Source: an uncultured Allobosea sp.
Lineage (GTDB): Bacteria; Pseudomonadota; Alphaproteobacteria; Rhizobiales; Beijerinckiaceae
Reading direction: 5' to 3'
Length of the DNA stretch: 64,000 nt
Assembly (NCBI RefSeq): GCF_945957345.1
Contig: NZ_CAMFKW010000007.1
Coordinates: 86,919 to 150,918 of the forward strand
Made by a program: the position numbers and the translations under genes. A model generated the notes under the pieces. The model worked only from the letters and a program-made list of their open reading frames with translations. It was not told where the DNA came from and ran no database searches. Positions 8,787-16,339 of the stretch are shown piece after piece (position 1 is the first letter of the stretch; the number at the start of each line of letters is the position of its first letter).

Positions 8787-10295
8787 TCAGCGCGTCTTGA
8801 TATCGATCGCGCGGACCCAGTCGTCGCCGCGCGCCTGCCAGGCGATGCCCTTGGACTGGGCGTAGGTGATCGGCGTGAAGAACATGAAGATCGAGGGAGA
8901 GTCCTCGCAGAGCTGCTTGGTCAGTTTGCGGTAGAGCTCGGTACGCTTGGCCACGTCATTGGTCGAGCGGGCCGCCTTCGCGGCTTCGTTGAAGCTCACA
9001 TTGTCCCAATAGGATTGCGGGTTCTCCTTCTCCCAGAAGTTCAGGAGCCCGCCGGCATCCAGCGTCGGCCATCCCAGCCCGAAATAGGCGGTATCGCCGA
9101 GGTTCTTGCCGACGATGTACTTGTTCATGAAGGCGCCGAATTCCATCTCGCGCAATTTCACGGTGACGCCGATCTCGCCGAGCTGGGACGCGACGACCTG
9201 GGCAATGTCGGAAGCCTGGATATAGCGCCCTGTGGGTACCTCGAGATCCATGGTCAGCCCGTTGGCGAAGCCGGCCTCCGCCAAAAGCTTCTTGGCCTGC
9301 GTGGGATCGTAAGGCACCGGTTTCAGGTCGGGGTTGAAGCCGAAGTAGACGGGCGAGAGCGGCTGGCAGGCGCTGATCTCGGCGAGACCGTCGAGCAATC
9401 CGTCATTGATGGCCTTGCGGTCGATGCCGAGGTTGAGCGCGCGCCAGAGCTTCGGATTGTCCTTAAAGGGAGCTTTCAGGGCATTGAGCTTGATGAACAT
9501 GCCGCGCGTGCCGGCGACGGAGCTGGCATCGGCCTTGCCGCTCGCCTTGATGCGCGCGATCTCGGAGGTGGGAAAGCCGGTGATGAGATCGACATCGCCA
9601 GCCTGGAGTGCGGCGATCCGCGAGGAATCCTCCGGGATGATGCGGAAGGTGACATTCTCGAACGCGGGCTTGTCGCCCCAGTAGTCCTTACGGGCCTTCA
9701 GCACGATCCGGTCGCCGCTGGCAAAGCGCACGAGCTCATAAGGTCCGCTGCCGAGTGCCGCGACGGAGGGATTGTTCTCCCCGGTCCATTTCGGCGGCAT
9801 CAGGAGGAACATCGACATCTGGTCAGGCAGGTCGGGATAGGCGCCTTTGGTGACGAATTCGACGACCGTAGGCGAGACGGCCTTGACCTCGCTGATCGCC
9901 GCGAACCAGGGCTTGTTGCGTGCGCCGGTCTTGGGGTCGAGCACACGCTCGACATTCCACTTCACGGCCTCGGCATCGAGCTTTTCACCGTTCGAGAAAG
10001 TCACGCCTTCGCGCAGCGTAAAGCGCCAGGCCGTGTCGCCGATCGCTTCCCATTTCGTGGCGAGGCCCGGTCGGAGTTTCAGGTCCGGCCCGCGGTCGAC
10101 GAGCGGCGTGTAGATGTGCGCGGCGACGCTGAGATCCGTGCCGACGGTTGTCGACTTGTCGGGATCGAGCGTGTTGACGTTGCTCGACAGGGCGATGGTC
10201 AGGCCGCGTGCCGACGCCGGCGCGATGAGGACTGTTGAGCTAACCCCGAAAGCAAGGGCGGCGACGAACCGGTGGGCGAAAGCCTTATTGCGCAT
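8787..10295 (-). CDS. Periplasmic peptide/opine-type ABC binding protein (SBP_bac_5, DppA-like)
   Basis: A 502-residue exported protein. The first 30 residues (MRNKAFAHRFVAALAFG..., then APASARG) form a Sec signal peptide with likely cleavage after ASA. The mature part starts LTIALSSNVNTLDPDKS and continues with VAAHIYTPLVDRGPDLKLRPGLATKW, the standard opening of the DppA/NikA/OppA family. Family members bind peptides, opines, nickel chelates or other small compounds. The first gene of the minus-strand operon; its start has the ribosome site AGGGGAT. Its promoter carries a palindrome (10322-10345). The partner permeases are downstream of the two hydantoinase genes. Confidence 0.93.
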   Translation of the reverse strand: MRNKAFAHRFVAALAFGVSSTVLIAPASARGLTIALSSNVNTLDPDKSTTVGTDLSVAAHIYTPLVDRGPDLKLRPGLATKWEAIGDTAWRFTLREGVTFSNGEKLDAEAVKWNVERVLDPKTGARNKPWFAAISEVKAVSPTVVEFVTKGAYPDLPDQMSMFLLMPPKWTGENNPSVAALGSGPYELVRFASGDRIVLKARKDYWGDKPAFENVTFRIIPEDSSRIAALQAGDVDLITGFPTSEIARIKASGKADASSVAGTRGMFIKLNALKAPFKDNPKLWRALNLGIDRKAINDGLLDGLAEISACQPLSPVYFGFNPDLKPVPYDPTQAKKLLAEAGFANGLTMDLEVPTGRYIQASDIAQVVASQLGEIGVTVKLREMEFGAFMNKYIVGKNLGDTAYFGLGWPTLDAGGLLNFWEKENPQSYWDNVSFNEAAKAARSTNDVAKRTELYRKLTKQLCEDSPSIFMFFTPITYAQSKGIAWQARGDDWVRAIDIKTR

Positions 10296-10321
10296 AACAA
10301 TCCCCTGTTCTTGACTTTGGC

Positions 10322-10354
10322 GCCAATCTTGAGTTCATGATTGGCATCTGTCAA
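10322..10354 (-). promoter_or_regulatory. Predicted operon promoter overlapped by a 24-base palindrome
   Basis: Read on the minus strand, a perfect -35 hexamer TTGACA lies at 10354-10349. Downstream of it, seven-base arms GCCAATC and GATTGGC with a ten-base spacer cover the -35/-10 spacer and the -10 area. The -10 itself is weak (about CAAGAT). The palindrome is 27-50 bases before the binding-protein ATG and about 160 bases before the divergent GntR gene. Position over a promoter suggests a repressor operator, most simply for that GntR protein. Confidence 0.55.
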
Positions 10355-10502
10355 TCGCCCGTCTTAGGATGTTTTGCTCAATGAAGGTGCAGCGGCGCAT
10401 GACTTCATCTCCGGTCCGCCGGAGAGCAGCGCTGATGAATTGCGGTTCTGCGGCAAAGCAGGCGAAGATGGTTGCGAGCATGCAGGGATTCGCCTGCGGA
10501 AC

Positions 10503-11198
10503 ATGGCGCTGATGACGTTGGATATTGGGCAGAGCGGCGGAGCTGGAGCCGGCACGCGCAGCGCACGGACGGCGGGCGGCAGCGCGTCCCGCGCCCGCGA
10601 ACTCGCCAAGCTGATCGAGAAGGACATCAGCACGGGCCGTCTCAGCGCTGGCTCCTGGCTGAAGCAGGTCGATCTCGAGGCACAATACAGCGCCTCGCGG
10701 CTCGACATTCGCCAGGCGCTGGACCGGCTGGAGGAGAAGGGCTTCGTCAAGCTGGAGGCCAATCGTGGCTATCGTGTCGAGACTTTCGACAAGGCGCGCT
10801 TCCGCAATGTCGTGACGATCCGCGCGATCCTGGAAGTCGCGGCCGCCGCCGAGGTCCTGAAACATATCGACGCGGCGGGGCTCGAGCGATTGCGGCAGCG
10901 GGCCGACGATTTCGCAGAAGCCGTCAGCGCAGGAACCGTGATCGCGCAGGAGGAGGCGAACTATGCCTTCCACGCCGCCATGCTCGCGTTTTGCCCGAAT
11001 GGCGACCTCGTCTCGATGATCTTCGACCTGCGCAGCCGTGTTCCCGTCACGCTGACCCGCGAAAAGAACACCGCAGCGTTGCTCGCGAACACCGTGCGAG
11101 AGCACTACGAGATCGTCGAACGCCTGCGTGAACGCGACGCATCCGGCCTGGAAGCTGTGGTTCACAAGCACGTTCTCGGCGGTCTGGAAATCGCCTGA
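10503..11198 (+). CDS. GntR-family transcriptional regulator (FadR/FCD type)
   Basis: About 231 residues. An N-terminal winged helix (RARELAKLIEKDISTGRL, then LKQVDLEAQYSASRLDIRQALDRLEEKGFVKLEANRGYRV) is followed by an all-helical FCD ligand domain that begins FRNVVTIRAILEVAAAAEVL and has the metal-type histidine context ANYAFHAAML. The start is uncertain: ATG at 10503 or 10512 fits the family length, while the frame is open back to 10374. It is divergent from the hydantoinase operon and 23 bases ahead of the opine-dehydrogenase gene, so it probably controls both in response to the transported compound. That assignment is inferred from position. Confidence 0.88.
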   Translation: MALMTLDIGQSGGAGAGTRSARTAGGSASRARELAKLIEKDISTGRLSAGSWLKQVDLEAQYSASRLDIRQALDRLEEKGFVKLEANRGYRVETFDKARFRNVVTIRAILEVAAAAEVLKHIDAAGLERLRQRADDFAEAVSAGTVIAQEEANYAFHAAMLAFCPNGDLVSMIFDLRSRVPVTLTREKNTAALLANTVREHYEIVERLRERDASGLEAVVHKHVLGGLEIA

Positions 11199-11221
11199 CA
11201 CCATCAAAGGGGATCGAACCC

Positions 11222-12289
11222 ATGCGCGTCGCCATCGTCGGCTTCGGTGGGATCGGGCGCGGCTATGCCGCCTACCTGACCGCCCATGGGCACGAGCCTG
11301 TCATCTGGTCCCCGAGCGGCGCGGCGCTCGCGGATTTCGCGGACGATGCGACGTTGACCGCCACGGGCAAGCTCGAATCCACCGTACCGGTTCACATCGC
11401 CCGCGATTGCGCCGAAGTGGTAGCCGGTGCCGAGGCGATCATCGTCACGGTTCAGGCCAACGGCTTCAAGGCAGTGATCGATGCGATAGCCCCTCATCTC
11501 GCGGCCGGGCAAACCGTCATATTCAGCGCCCATTGCTCGTTCGCGGCGCTTTATCTTCACCGCCTGCTCAAGATGCGCGGGATCGACATTCCGATCGCAG
11601 CCTGGGCCACGACCGCCCTGACCGCGCGCAGGAGCGGTCCTCGCAGCGTCCATATCTCCGGCATCCGGGCCAGGCTCGATGTCGCCACCTTGCCTGTCCG
11701 TCACGCGCAAGCGGGGCTCGAAACCTGCCGCACGCTCTTCGGAGATCGCTTCGAGCCACGCGAAGACGTGCTGGCGATCCTGCTCAGCAATCTCAATCCG
11801 CCGGCCCATGTCGCCAATATGCTCGGCAACCTGACCAGGGCGGAGCGCGGCGAAGACTGGCCGAACTATGGCTCGATCACGCAGGGGGTCGGGCGCATCG
11901 TCGATGCCATGGATGTCGAGCGCCTGGCGCTGGCCAAGGCCTTCGGCCTTTCGGTCCGCAGCGTACAGGACCACTATGTTCATTCGTTTGGCGTATCGCC
12001 TGGCCCGGTGGGTGAGATGGCCGCAGCGGTCTACAAGAACCGGCCAGAGCTTCTCGGCCCGAAGACGCTGGATACCCGTTTCATCACCGAGGATGTGCCA
12101 TTTGGGCTGGTCCCTTTGGAAGCACTAGGGCGGGTGGTCGGCTTGAAGTTGCCCTTGCATGAGGCCGGCATCGCGCTGTTCAACGCGATCTGCGCACGGA
12201 ATTTCCGTGCCGAGAACGACCTTCTGCCAGCGCTCGATCTGGGGCGTCTTTCCGCAGCAGAACTCCGTCGGGAATTGCGGGGAGAGTAG
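11222..12289 (+). CDS. NAD(P)-dependent opine dehydrogenase-like protein
   Basis: A 355-residue protein with an N-terminal Rossmann motif GFGGIG at residues 7-12 and a C-terminal helical domain typical of the octopine/nopaline dehydrogenase family. The segment SNLNPPAHVANMLGN, followed by ERGEDWPNYG, matches the conserved asparagine and histidine region in which a catalytic H is paired with substrate binding. Family enzymes join or split an amino acid and a keto acid through a secondary amine. It follows the GntR gene by 23 bases and stands opposite a binding-protein/hydantoinase operon, which suggests catabolism of an opine-like nitrogen compound. The true substrate is unknown. Confidence 0.8.
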   Translation: MRVAIVGFGGIGRGYAAYLTAHGHEPVIWSPSGAALADFADDATLTATGKLESTVPVHIARDCAEVVAGAEAIIVTVQANGFKAVIDAIAPHLAAGQTVIFSAHCSFAALYLHRLLKMRGIDIPIAAWATTALTARRSGPRSVHISGIRARLDVATLPVRHAQAGLETCRTLFGDRFEPREDVLAILLSNLNPPAHVANMLGNLTRAERGEDWPNYGSITQGVGRIVDAMDVERLALAKAFGLSVRSVQDHYVHSFGVSPGPVGEMAAAVYKNRPELLGPKTLDTRFITEDVPFGLVPLEALGRVVGLKLPLHEAGIALFNAICARNFRAENDLLPALDLGRLSAAELRRELRGE

Positions 12290-12294
12290 GGTTG

Positions 12295-12392
12295 TGATCC
12301 GAGACCATTTGCTGGATCGCCGGAAGCTGGAGTTTCCGGCCTTCTGATCCGAGACCATTTGCTGGAGCGCCGGAAGCTGGAGTTTCCGGCCT
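12295..12392 (+). repeat. Tandem 48-base repeat, 50-base period, at the left IS end
   Basis: Two copies, 12295-12342 and 12345-12392, begin TGATCCGAGACCATTTGCTG and differ at one base (T versus G after CTGGA). Each ends in a hairpin with arms CCGGAA and TTCCGG. The sequence is an imperfect match to the inverted right end of the IS element (13599 inward), with CTGGATCGC shared. So the left terminal repeat of the element is present twice. Copy 1 matches the right end better than copy 2. Confidence 0.8.
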
Positions 12393-12396
12393 ACGA

Positions 12397-13518
12397 TCAC
12401 GGCGGAGGGCTGGGTGTTCCGCCGGGATTCTGCAGCAGGATCGGTGGCTTGTTGCCGATGGCCCCGTGCGGCCGATCCTCGTTGTAGTATTTGACCCAAG
12501 CCTCCATCTTTTCGGCCGCATCCGCAGGTGTCAGGAACCAATGCGTGTTCAGGCACTCGCTGCGAAAGCGGCCGTTGAACGCCTCGATGAAAGCGTTGTC
12601 GGTCGGTTTCCCCGGGCGCGAGAAGTCGAGCGTGACGCCCTTGGCATAGGCCCACAGGTCGAGGTCGCGGCTGATGAACTCGGAGCCCTGATCGACCCGG
12701 ATCGTCCTCGGATAGCCCATTTTCGCGCAGACCTTTTCCAGCGTGGCGACGACATCCTCAGCCCGGTAGCTGAAGCGGGGATCGACGGCCGGCGAGAAGC
12801 GCGAGAAGGTGTCGACCACCGTCAACACCCGGATCTTGCGGCCTGTGGCGAGCTGGTCATGGACAAAATCCATCGCCCAGACATCGTTCGGCCGCGTCGC
12901 CGGCGCGCGGTCCTCGCGCAGCTTCGCCTTGACCCGTCGCTTGGGCGTCTTGTTCCTGAGCTGCAAGCCTAACTCATTGTAGATCCTTCGAATCCGCTTC
13001 TGATTGACATGCCAGCCCTCGCGCCGCAGCAGCACGTCGACACGGCGATAGCCGTAGCGAACGCTTAGTCTCGCAGATCGCCTTGATCCGGGCTGCCAAG
13101 GGGGTCTGGTCGGGCCGGCACGATTTGTAGTGGTAGCTCGACGTGTCGAACTCCAGGACCGCACAGGCCCGCCGGATCGACACCTGCCACTCACCACAGA
13201 CCAGGCTGACGAGCTCGCGCTTGCGACCAGGCCTTAGATTTTTCGGCGGATCGTCCTGCAGCATCTCACGGTCCAGCGCGAGGTCGGCGACGAGCTTGCG
13301 CAGCTTCGCATTCTCATCCTCGAGCTGCTTCAACCGCCGCATCTCGGCCGGCAGCAGCCCGTCGTACTTCTTCTTCCAGTTGAACCGAAGGTCCGCGAAG
13401 CGAAATAGGTCGCTTGGCTGATCCCGGCCCGCCGGCAGATCTCCGCCACCGGAATGCCGTCCGCGCTCTGCTTCAGAATAAACGCCTTCTGCGCGTCCGA
13501 GAACTTCGAATCCTTCAT
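12397..13518 (-). pseudogene. IS3-family transposase orfA-orfB, frameshifted
   Basis: OrfA starts at 13518 (MKDSKFSDAQKAFILKQ) with a helix-turn-helix ending GISQATYF. Here about 20 extra bases (13382-13401) break the frame before NWKKKYDGLLPAEMRRLKQL. Near 13250 the frame then runs straight into orfB, where the family normally has a short VIRRK-stop, which implies a lost base pair step. A third shift of one base at about 13063-13067 separates ICET from VRYGYRRVDVLLRREGW. The DDE core is intact in the last frame: D in WAMDFVHD, D in IRVDQGSEF and E in FIEAFNGRF. Three indels together mean the enzyme is not made as such. Comparison with the family is from memory. Confidence 0.85.
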
Positions 13519-13599
13519 CGCCTTCCGCTCCTCCCAGCCCAAGGGAAACGACACGGAAAACTCTACCTAAAAGCGATCCAGTTTTAAGGGCTCAGATCA

Positions 13600-14043
13600 G
13601 ATCTGCGCGAGCGGGTGAAGACCACCGGCATGCGCAACTCGAACACGATGGCGATCGCGCCGACCGCGACGATCTCCAACATCGTCGGCGTCTCGCAGTC
13701 GATCGAGCCGTCCTACAGCCAGCTCTACGTCAAGGCGAACATGTCGGGCGACTTCACGGTGGTGAATGCCGGGCTCGTCCACGATCTGAAGGTAAGGGGG
13801 CTCTGGGACGAGGTGATGGTCTCCGACCTGAAGTACTATGACGGCAAGGTCAGCCAGATCGACCGCGTCCCGTCCGATCTCAAGGCGCTTTACGCCACCT
13901 CCTTCGAGATCTCGACCGAGTGGCTGATCCGGGCGGCCGCGCGTCGTCAGAAATGGATCGACCAGGGCCAATCGCTCAACCTCTATATAGCGCAGCCCTC
14001 GGGCCGGAAGCTCGACGAGGCCTATCGGCTGGCGTGGCGGCTG
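13600..14043 (+). pseudogene. nrdA: Fragment of ribonucleotide reductase large subunit (nrdA)
   Basis: An open frame starting exactly at the IS end reads [20 protein letters not shown] and then [20 protein letters not shown], the conserved class I ribonucleotide reductase barrel segment, and goes on through [34 protein letters not shown] and [18 protein letters not shown]. These include the usual loop and finger residues, but both the N-terminal two thirds and the C-terminal redox tail are missing. About 148 codons remain without a stop, and then homology ends abruptly near 14043. It is a broken copy; whether it came from the host gene or a phage-borne nrdA is not clear. Confidence 0.85.
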
Positions 14044-14393
14044 GCCACGGCGAACGCACCGGCATCGTTCATGAGCGTGTCCCGTTCAAGTTCCATGATG
14101 AACTGCGGCGCACTGGTCCAGCCGTTCGGGCGATGGCTCAGCAGGTCTGCAAGCGGATGATCGGCGCGTTCCTTCCCGCCATCCTCAAGCCGCTGAAACA
14201 GATGCAGAGGCAGGACGCCAAGCGTCTCAGACCGAACCGCTACGGCTCGCGCTACCGGGGCGCACTGCAGTGCCTTCAGCGGCGAGACCGCGATCCCGGA
14301 CGCAGTGCCGTTGGCCGCAGCCAAGAACTCGGCGAGAGCGTCCAAGCTCTTCCGGTCGTCAGCCCCATCAATCTTGCGCGTCCACGGCCACAT
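14044..14393 (-). pseudogene. N-terminal fragment of HK97-family phage portal protein
   Basis: A minus-strand open frame of about 115 codons from 14393. The stretch ALQCAPVARAVAVRSETLGV, followed by LPLHLFQRLEDGGKE and [20 protein letters not shown], matches the N-terminal part of HK97-type portal proteins, which form the DNA entry ring of tailed phages. The match ends at NDAGAFA, next to the nrdA remnant on the other strand, so the rest of the gene is gone. It points to a former prophage or gene transfer agent-like unit beside the tRNA-Ser gene. Confidence 0.72.
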
Positions 14394-14670
14394 GGCCGCA
14401 ACGAATCACAAGCCGACGTACTTTGCAAATTAGCAATATATTAGCGGGATTAATGCCAATATTTCTTGCGTTTATGCAATTACATTGGCGCGCAGCTGGT
14501 GAGAAGATTCGCAGGGCAGGGGCGATCATGGGGATGAAGACGGAGCTATCCGAGCCTGTTCGGCACACGGAAGGCGGATTTACAGCCCATCTCAACGCGT
14601 ATGTAGAGACGTGTATAGAGGAGAGGGACTGCAAGAAAATGCAGCGTTTTCAGTGCTTAAGAGAGGTGAG
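14394..14670. other. AT-richer gene-free stretch between portal remnant and tRNA-Ser
   Basis: The part around 14420-14520 is visibly richer in A and T than its surroundings and contains short repeated words (ATTAGC and CAATAT). No open frame here resembles a protein. It sits on the 3' side of the tRNA, where an integrated element would join, so it may be a leftover of an attachment region. No copy of the tRNA 3' end was found in it. Confidence 0.35.
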
Positions 14671-14761
14671 TGGCGGAGACGGAGGGATTCGAACCCTCGA
14701 TACCCTTGTGGGGTATGCTCATTTAGCAAACGAGTGCCTTCAGCCTCTCGGCCACGTCTCC
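14671..14761 (-). tRNA. tRNA-Ser (anticodon GCU)
   Basis: On the minus strand the sequence starts GGAGACGTGGCCGAGAGGCT and ends CGTCTCCG plus an encoded CCA (14673-14671). Acceptor arms GGAGACG and CGTCTCC pair fully. The anticodon arm is CTCGT-TTGCTAA-ATGAG, giving anticodon GCU. A long variable arm (ACCCCACAAGGGT) and the T arm with GGTTCGAATCC follow, as in class II tRNAs. It reads serine codons AGC and AGU. Its 3' end faces the phage and IS remnants. Confidence 0.96.
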
Positions 14762-14987
14762 GGCGAGAGGCTCTATGCCTGATTGCAGAGCCGTTTGACA
14801 AGCCTTGTCGGCAACTTCCTTCGCTCTGGCTGTGTATGCGTCCAAAGCCGAAGCCGATCAAAGAGCACTCCATTGGTAATGGAGCATGTGAGAAGCGGAG
14901 AGGTGCAGAGGCTAGGCCAAAGGCTGCTGCGCAGGAGCCTTGCGCCAGCTTGCCTTGCTCATGCCGCGGGCAGTCACTAGATTGATC

Positions 14988-15075
14988 CCGTCCGTTGGGG
15001 TGCCGAGAGGCTGAGAGGCGTGGTTCGCGCCAACCCATCGTACCTGATCCGGGTAATGCCGGCGAAGGGAACGGT
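14988..15075 (+). promoter_or_regulatory. TPP riboswitch (THI element)
   Basis: The two conserved parts of the thiamine pyrophosphate aptamer are visible: GGGGTGCC followed by GAGGCTGAGA at about 14997-15015, and ACCTGATCCGGGTAATGCCG with GCGAAGGGAAC at about 15042-15072. They bind TPP and switch off the downstream thiO-thiS-thiG-thiE operon when the vitamin is abundant. The aptamer ends about 60 bases before the thiO ATG, and a hairpin that covers the ribosome site lies in between. Confidence 0.96.
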
Positions 15076-15112
15076 CTTCGGCAGACATCGTGCTCGTGCC
15101 CCAGGCCGCTGC

Positions 15113-15131
15113 CTTCCCGGGAGCAGGGAAG
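15113..15131 (+). promoter_or_regulatory. Hairpin covering the thiO ribosome-binding site
   Basis: Arms CTTCCC (15113-15118) and GGGAAG (15126-15131) can pair, and the second arm with the loop contains the Shine-Dalgarno stretch GAGCAGGGAAG just before the ATG at 15135. This fits a riboswitch that controls translation start rather than termination; no T-run follows. Confidence 0.5.
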
Positions 15132-15134
15132 ATC

Positions 15135-16157
15135 ATGACGGCGGAACGCCCTCATTCAGACTTCAATGTCGCAGTGGTCGGCGCCGGCGTCGTTGGCCTC
15201 GCCTGCGCGACCGAATTGCTGGCGCGCGGCGCTTGCGTGACCATCCACGAGCGCGGCCCACGCATCGGTGCCGAGGCCTGCTCCTGGTATGCCGGTGGCA
15301 TGCTCGCGCCGTGGTGCGAGGGCGAGAGCGCCGAGGAGCCGGTGATCCGGCTCGGGCAGCAGGCGGCCGATTGGTGGGAGCGCCATGCCGGTGGTGTCGT
15401 CCGCAACGGTACGCTCGTCGTCGCGCCCAGCCGGGACCGCTCGGAGTTGCGCCGCTTCGGCGAGCGCACCAGCCATTTCGAGGAGATCGACGGCGAGGCC
15501 ATTTCCGGCCTGGAGCCCGATCTCGCCGGGCGTTTCTCGCGCGGGCTGTTCTTCGCGGGCGAAGGCCATCTCGATCCGCGCCAGGCGATCGCGGCTTTGG
15601 CCGAGCGGCTGGCCTCGAACGGGGCTGCGATTCATTTCGGCAGTGCCGTGGAACCCGCCGATCTCGATGCCGATATCGTCCTCGACTGCCGGGGGCTGGC
15701 AGCGCGCGATATCCTGCCCGATCTGCGCGGCGTCAAGGGCGAGATGCTGCTGCTGCGTAGCGACGATATCAGCCTGTCGCGGCCGGTCCGGCTGCTGCAT
15801 CCGCGCATCCCGCTCTATATCGTGCCGCGCGCGGATGGGTTGTTCATGGTCGGCGCGACCATGATCGAGAGCAGCGAGCGCCGCCGCATCTCCGCCCGCG
15901 CCATGCTGGAGCTGCTCGGTGCTGCCTATGCGCTGCATCCGGCCTTCGCCGAGGCGGAGGTGGTCGAGATCGGCACCGATGCCCGCCCGGCCTTTCCCGA
16001 CAACCTGCCGCGGCTCACGCGTCACGGCCGGGTGATCCATGTTAACGGGCTCTATCGCCACGGTTTCCTGCTCAGCCCCGCCATGGCGCGGATGGCGGCC
16101 GAGGCCGTGCTGAACCCGCAAGCAACACCGGAGATGCTGCATGATCTTGCTGCTTAA
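15135..16157 (+). CDS. thiO: Glycine oxidase ThiO
   Basis: A 340-residue FAD enzyme of the DAO family. The N-terminal VAVVGAGVVGLACATELLA has the glycine motif at residues 16-21, followed by IHERGPRIG and SWYAGGMLAPW, which is typical for ThiO. It oxidises glycine to the imine (dehydroglycine) used by ThiG to build the thiazole ring of thiamine. The ATG at 15135 was preferred over upstream frames because it has a ribosome site (GAGCAGGGA) and the usual N-terminus. It is the first gene after the TPP riboswitch; thiC, often found at this place in related operons, is absent. It overlaps thiS by 17 bases. Confidence 0.92.
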   Translation: MTAERPHSDFNVAVVGAGVVGLACATELLARGACVTIHERGPRIGAEACSWYAGGMLAPWCEGESAEEPVIRLGQQAADWWERHAGGVVRNGTLVVAPSRDRSELRRFGERTSHFEEIDGEAISGLEPDLAGRFSRGLFFAGEGHLDPRQAIAALAERLASNGAAIHFGSAVEPADLDADIVLDCRGLAARDILPDLRGVKGEMLLLRSDDISLSRPVRLLHPRIPLYIVPRADGLFMVGATMIESSERRRISARAMLELLGAAYALHPAFAEAEVVEIGTDARPAFPDNLPRLTRHGRVIHVNGLYRHGFLLSPAMARMAAEAVLNPQATPEMLHDLAA

Positions 16158-16338
16158 CGGCGCGCCCCAGACGGTTGCCGCGAAGACGCTGGCCGAGGCG
16201 CTGGCCGAGCTGGGCTTTGGCGGCCGCATCGTCGCGACCGCCGTAAACGGCGATTTCGTGCCGGCTCGCAAGCGCGCCGAGACTCATCTGAGCGAGGGCG
16301 ACCGCGTCGAAATCGTCGCACCGATGCAGGGAGGCTGA
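16141..16338 (+). CDS. thiS: Sulfur carrier protein ThiS
   Basis: A 65-residue ubiquitin-like protein ending in the double glycine (PMQGG) that is thiocarboxylated and delivers sulfur to ThiG. The beginning [12 protein letters not shown] and the segment [11 protein letters not shown] match the usual beta-grasp pattern with the conserved NG turns. The start lies inside the last codons of thiO, and the stop is one base before the thiG start, so the proteins are made in a coupled way. Confidence 0.95.
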   Translation: MILLLNGAPQTVAAKTLAEALAELGFGGRIVATAVNGDFVPARKRAETHLSEGDRVEIVAPMQGG

Positions 16339-16339
16339 G

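Larger units (their letters stand above)
12295..13599 (-). mobile_element. Decayed IS3-family (IS407-like) insertion sequence
   Basis: About 1.25-1.3 kb, with imperfect terminal inverted repeats: the right end reads inward TGATCTGAGCCCTTAAAACT from 13599, and the left end TGATCCGAGACC from 12295 or 12345. Between them lies a minus-strand IS3 transposase with several frameshifts. No matching short direct repeat flanks either possible left end (GTTG or CTTC on the left against GATC on the right), so one junction has probably been rearranged. The right end cuts into an nrdA remnant at base 13600. Confidence 0.85.

Noticed and set aside
12295..12392. A possible CRISPR start because of the 48-base direct repeat
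   Set aside because: There are only two copies with a two-base spacer, and they match an IS terminal repeat.
14368..14634. An 88-codon minus-strand open frame next to the portal remnant
   Set aside because: No motif, and it runs across the low-GC stretch with irregular codon use; not supported as a gene.
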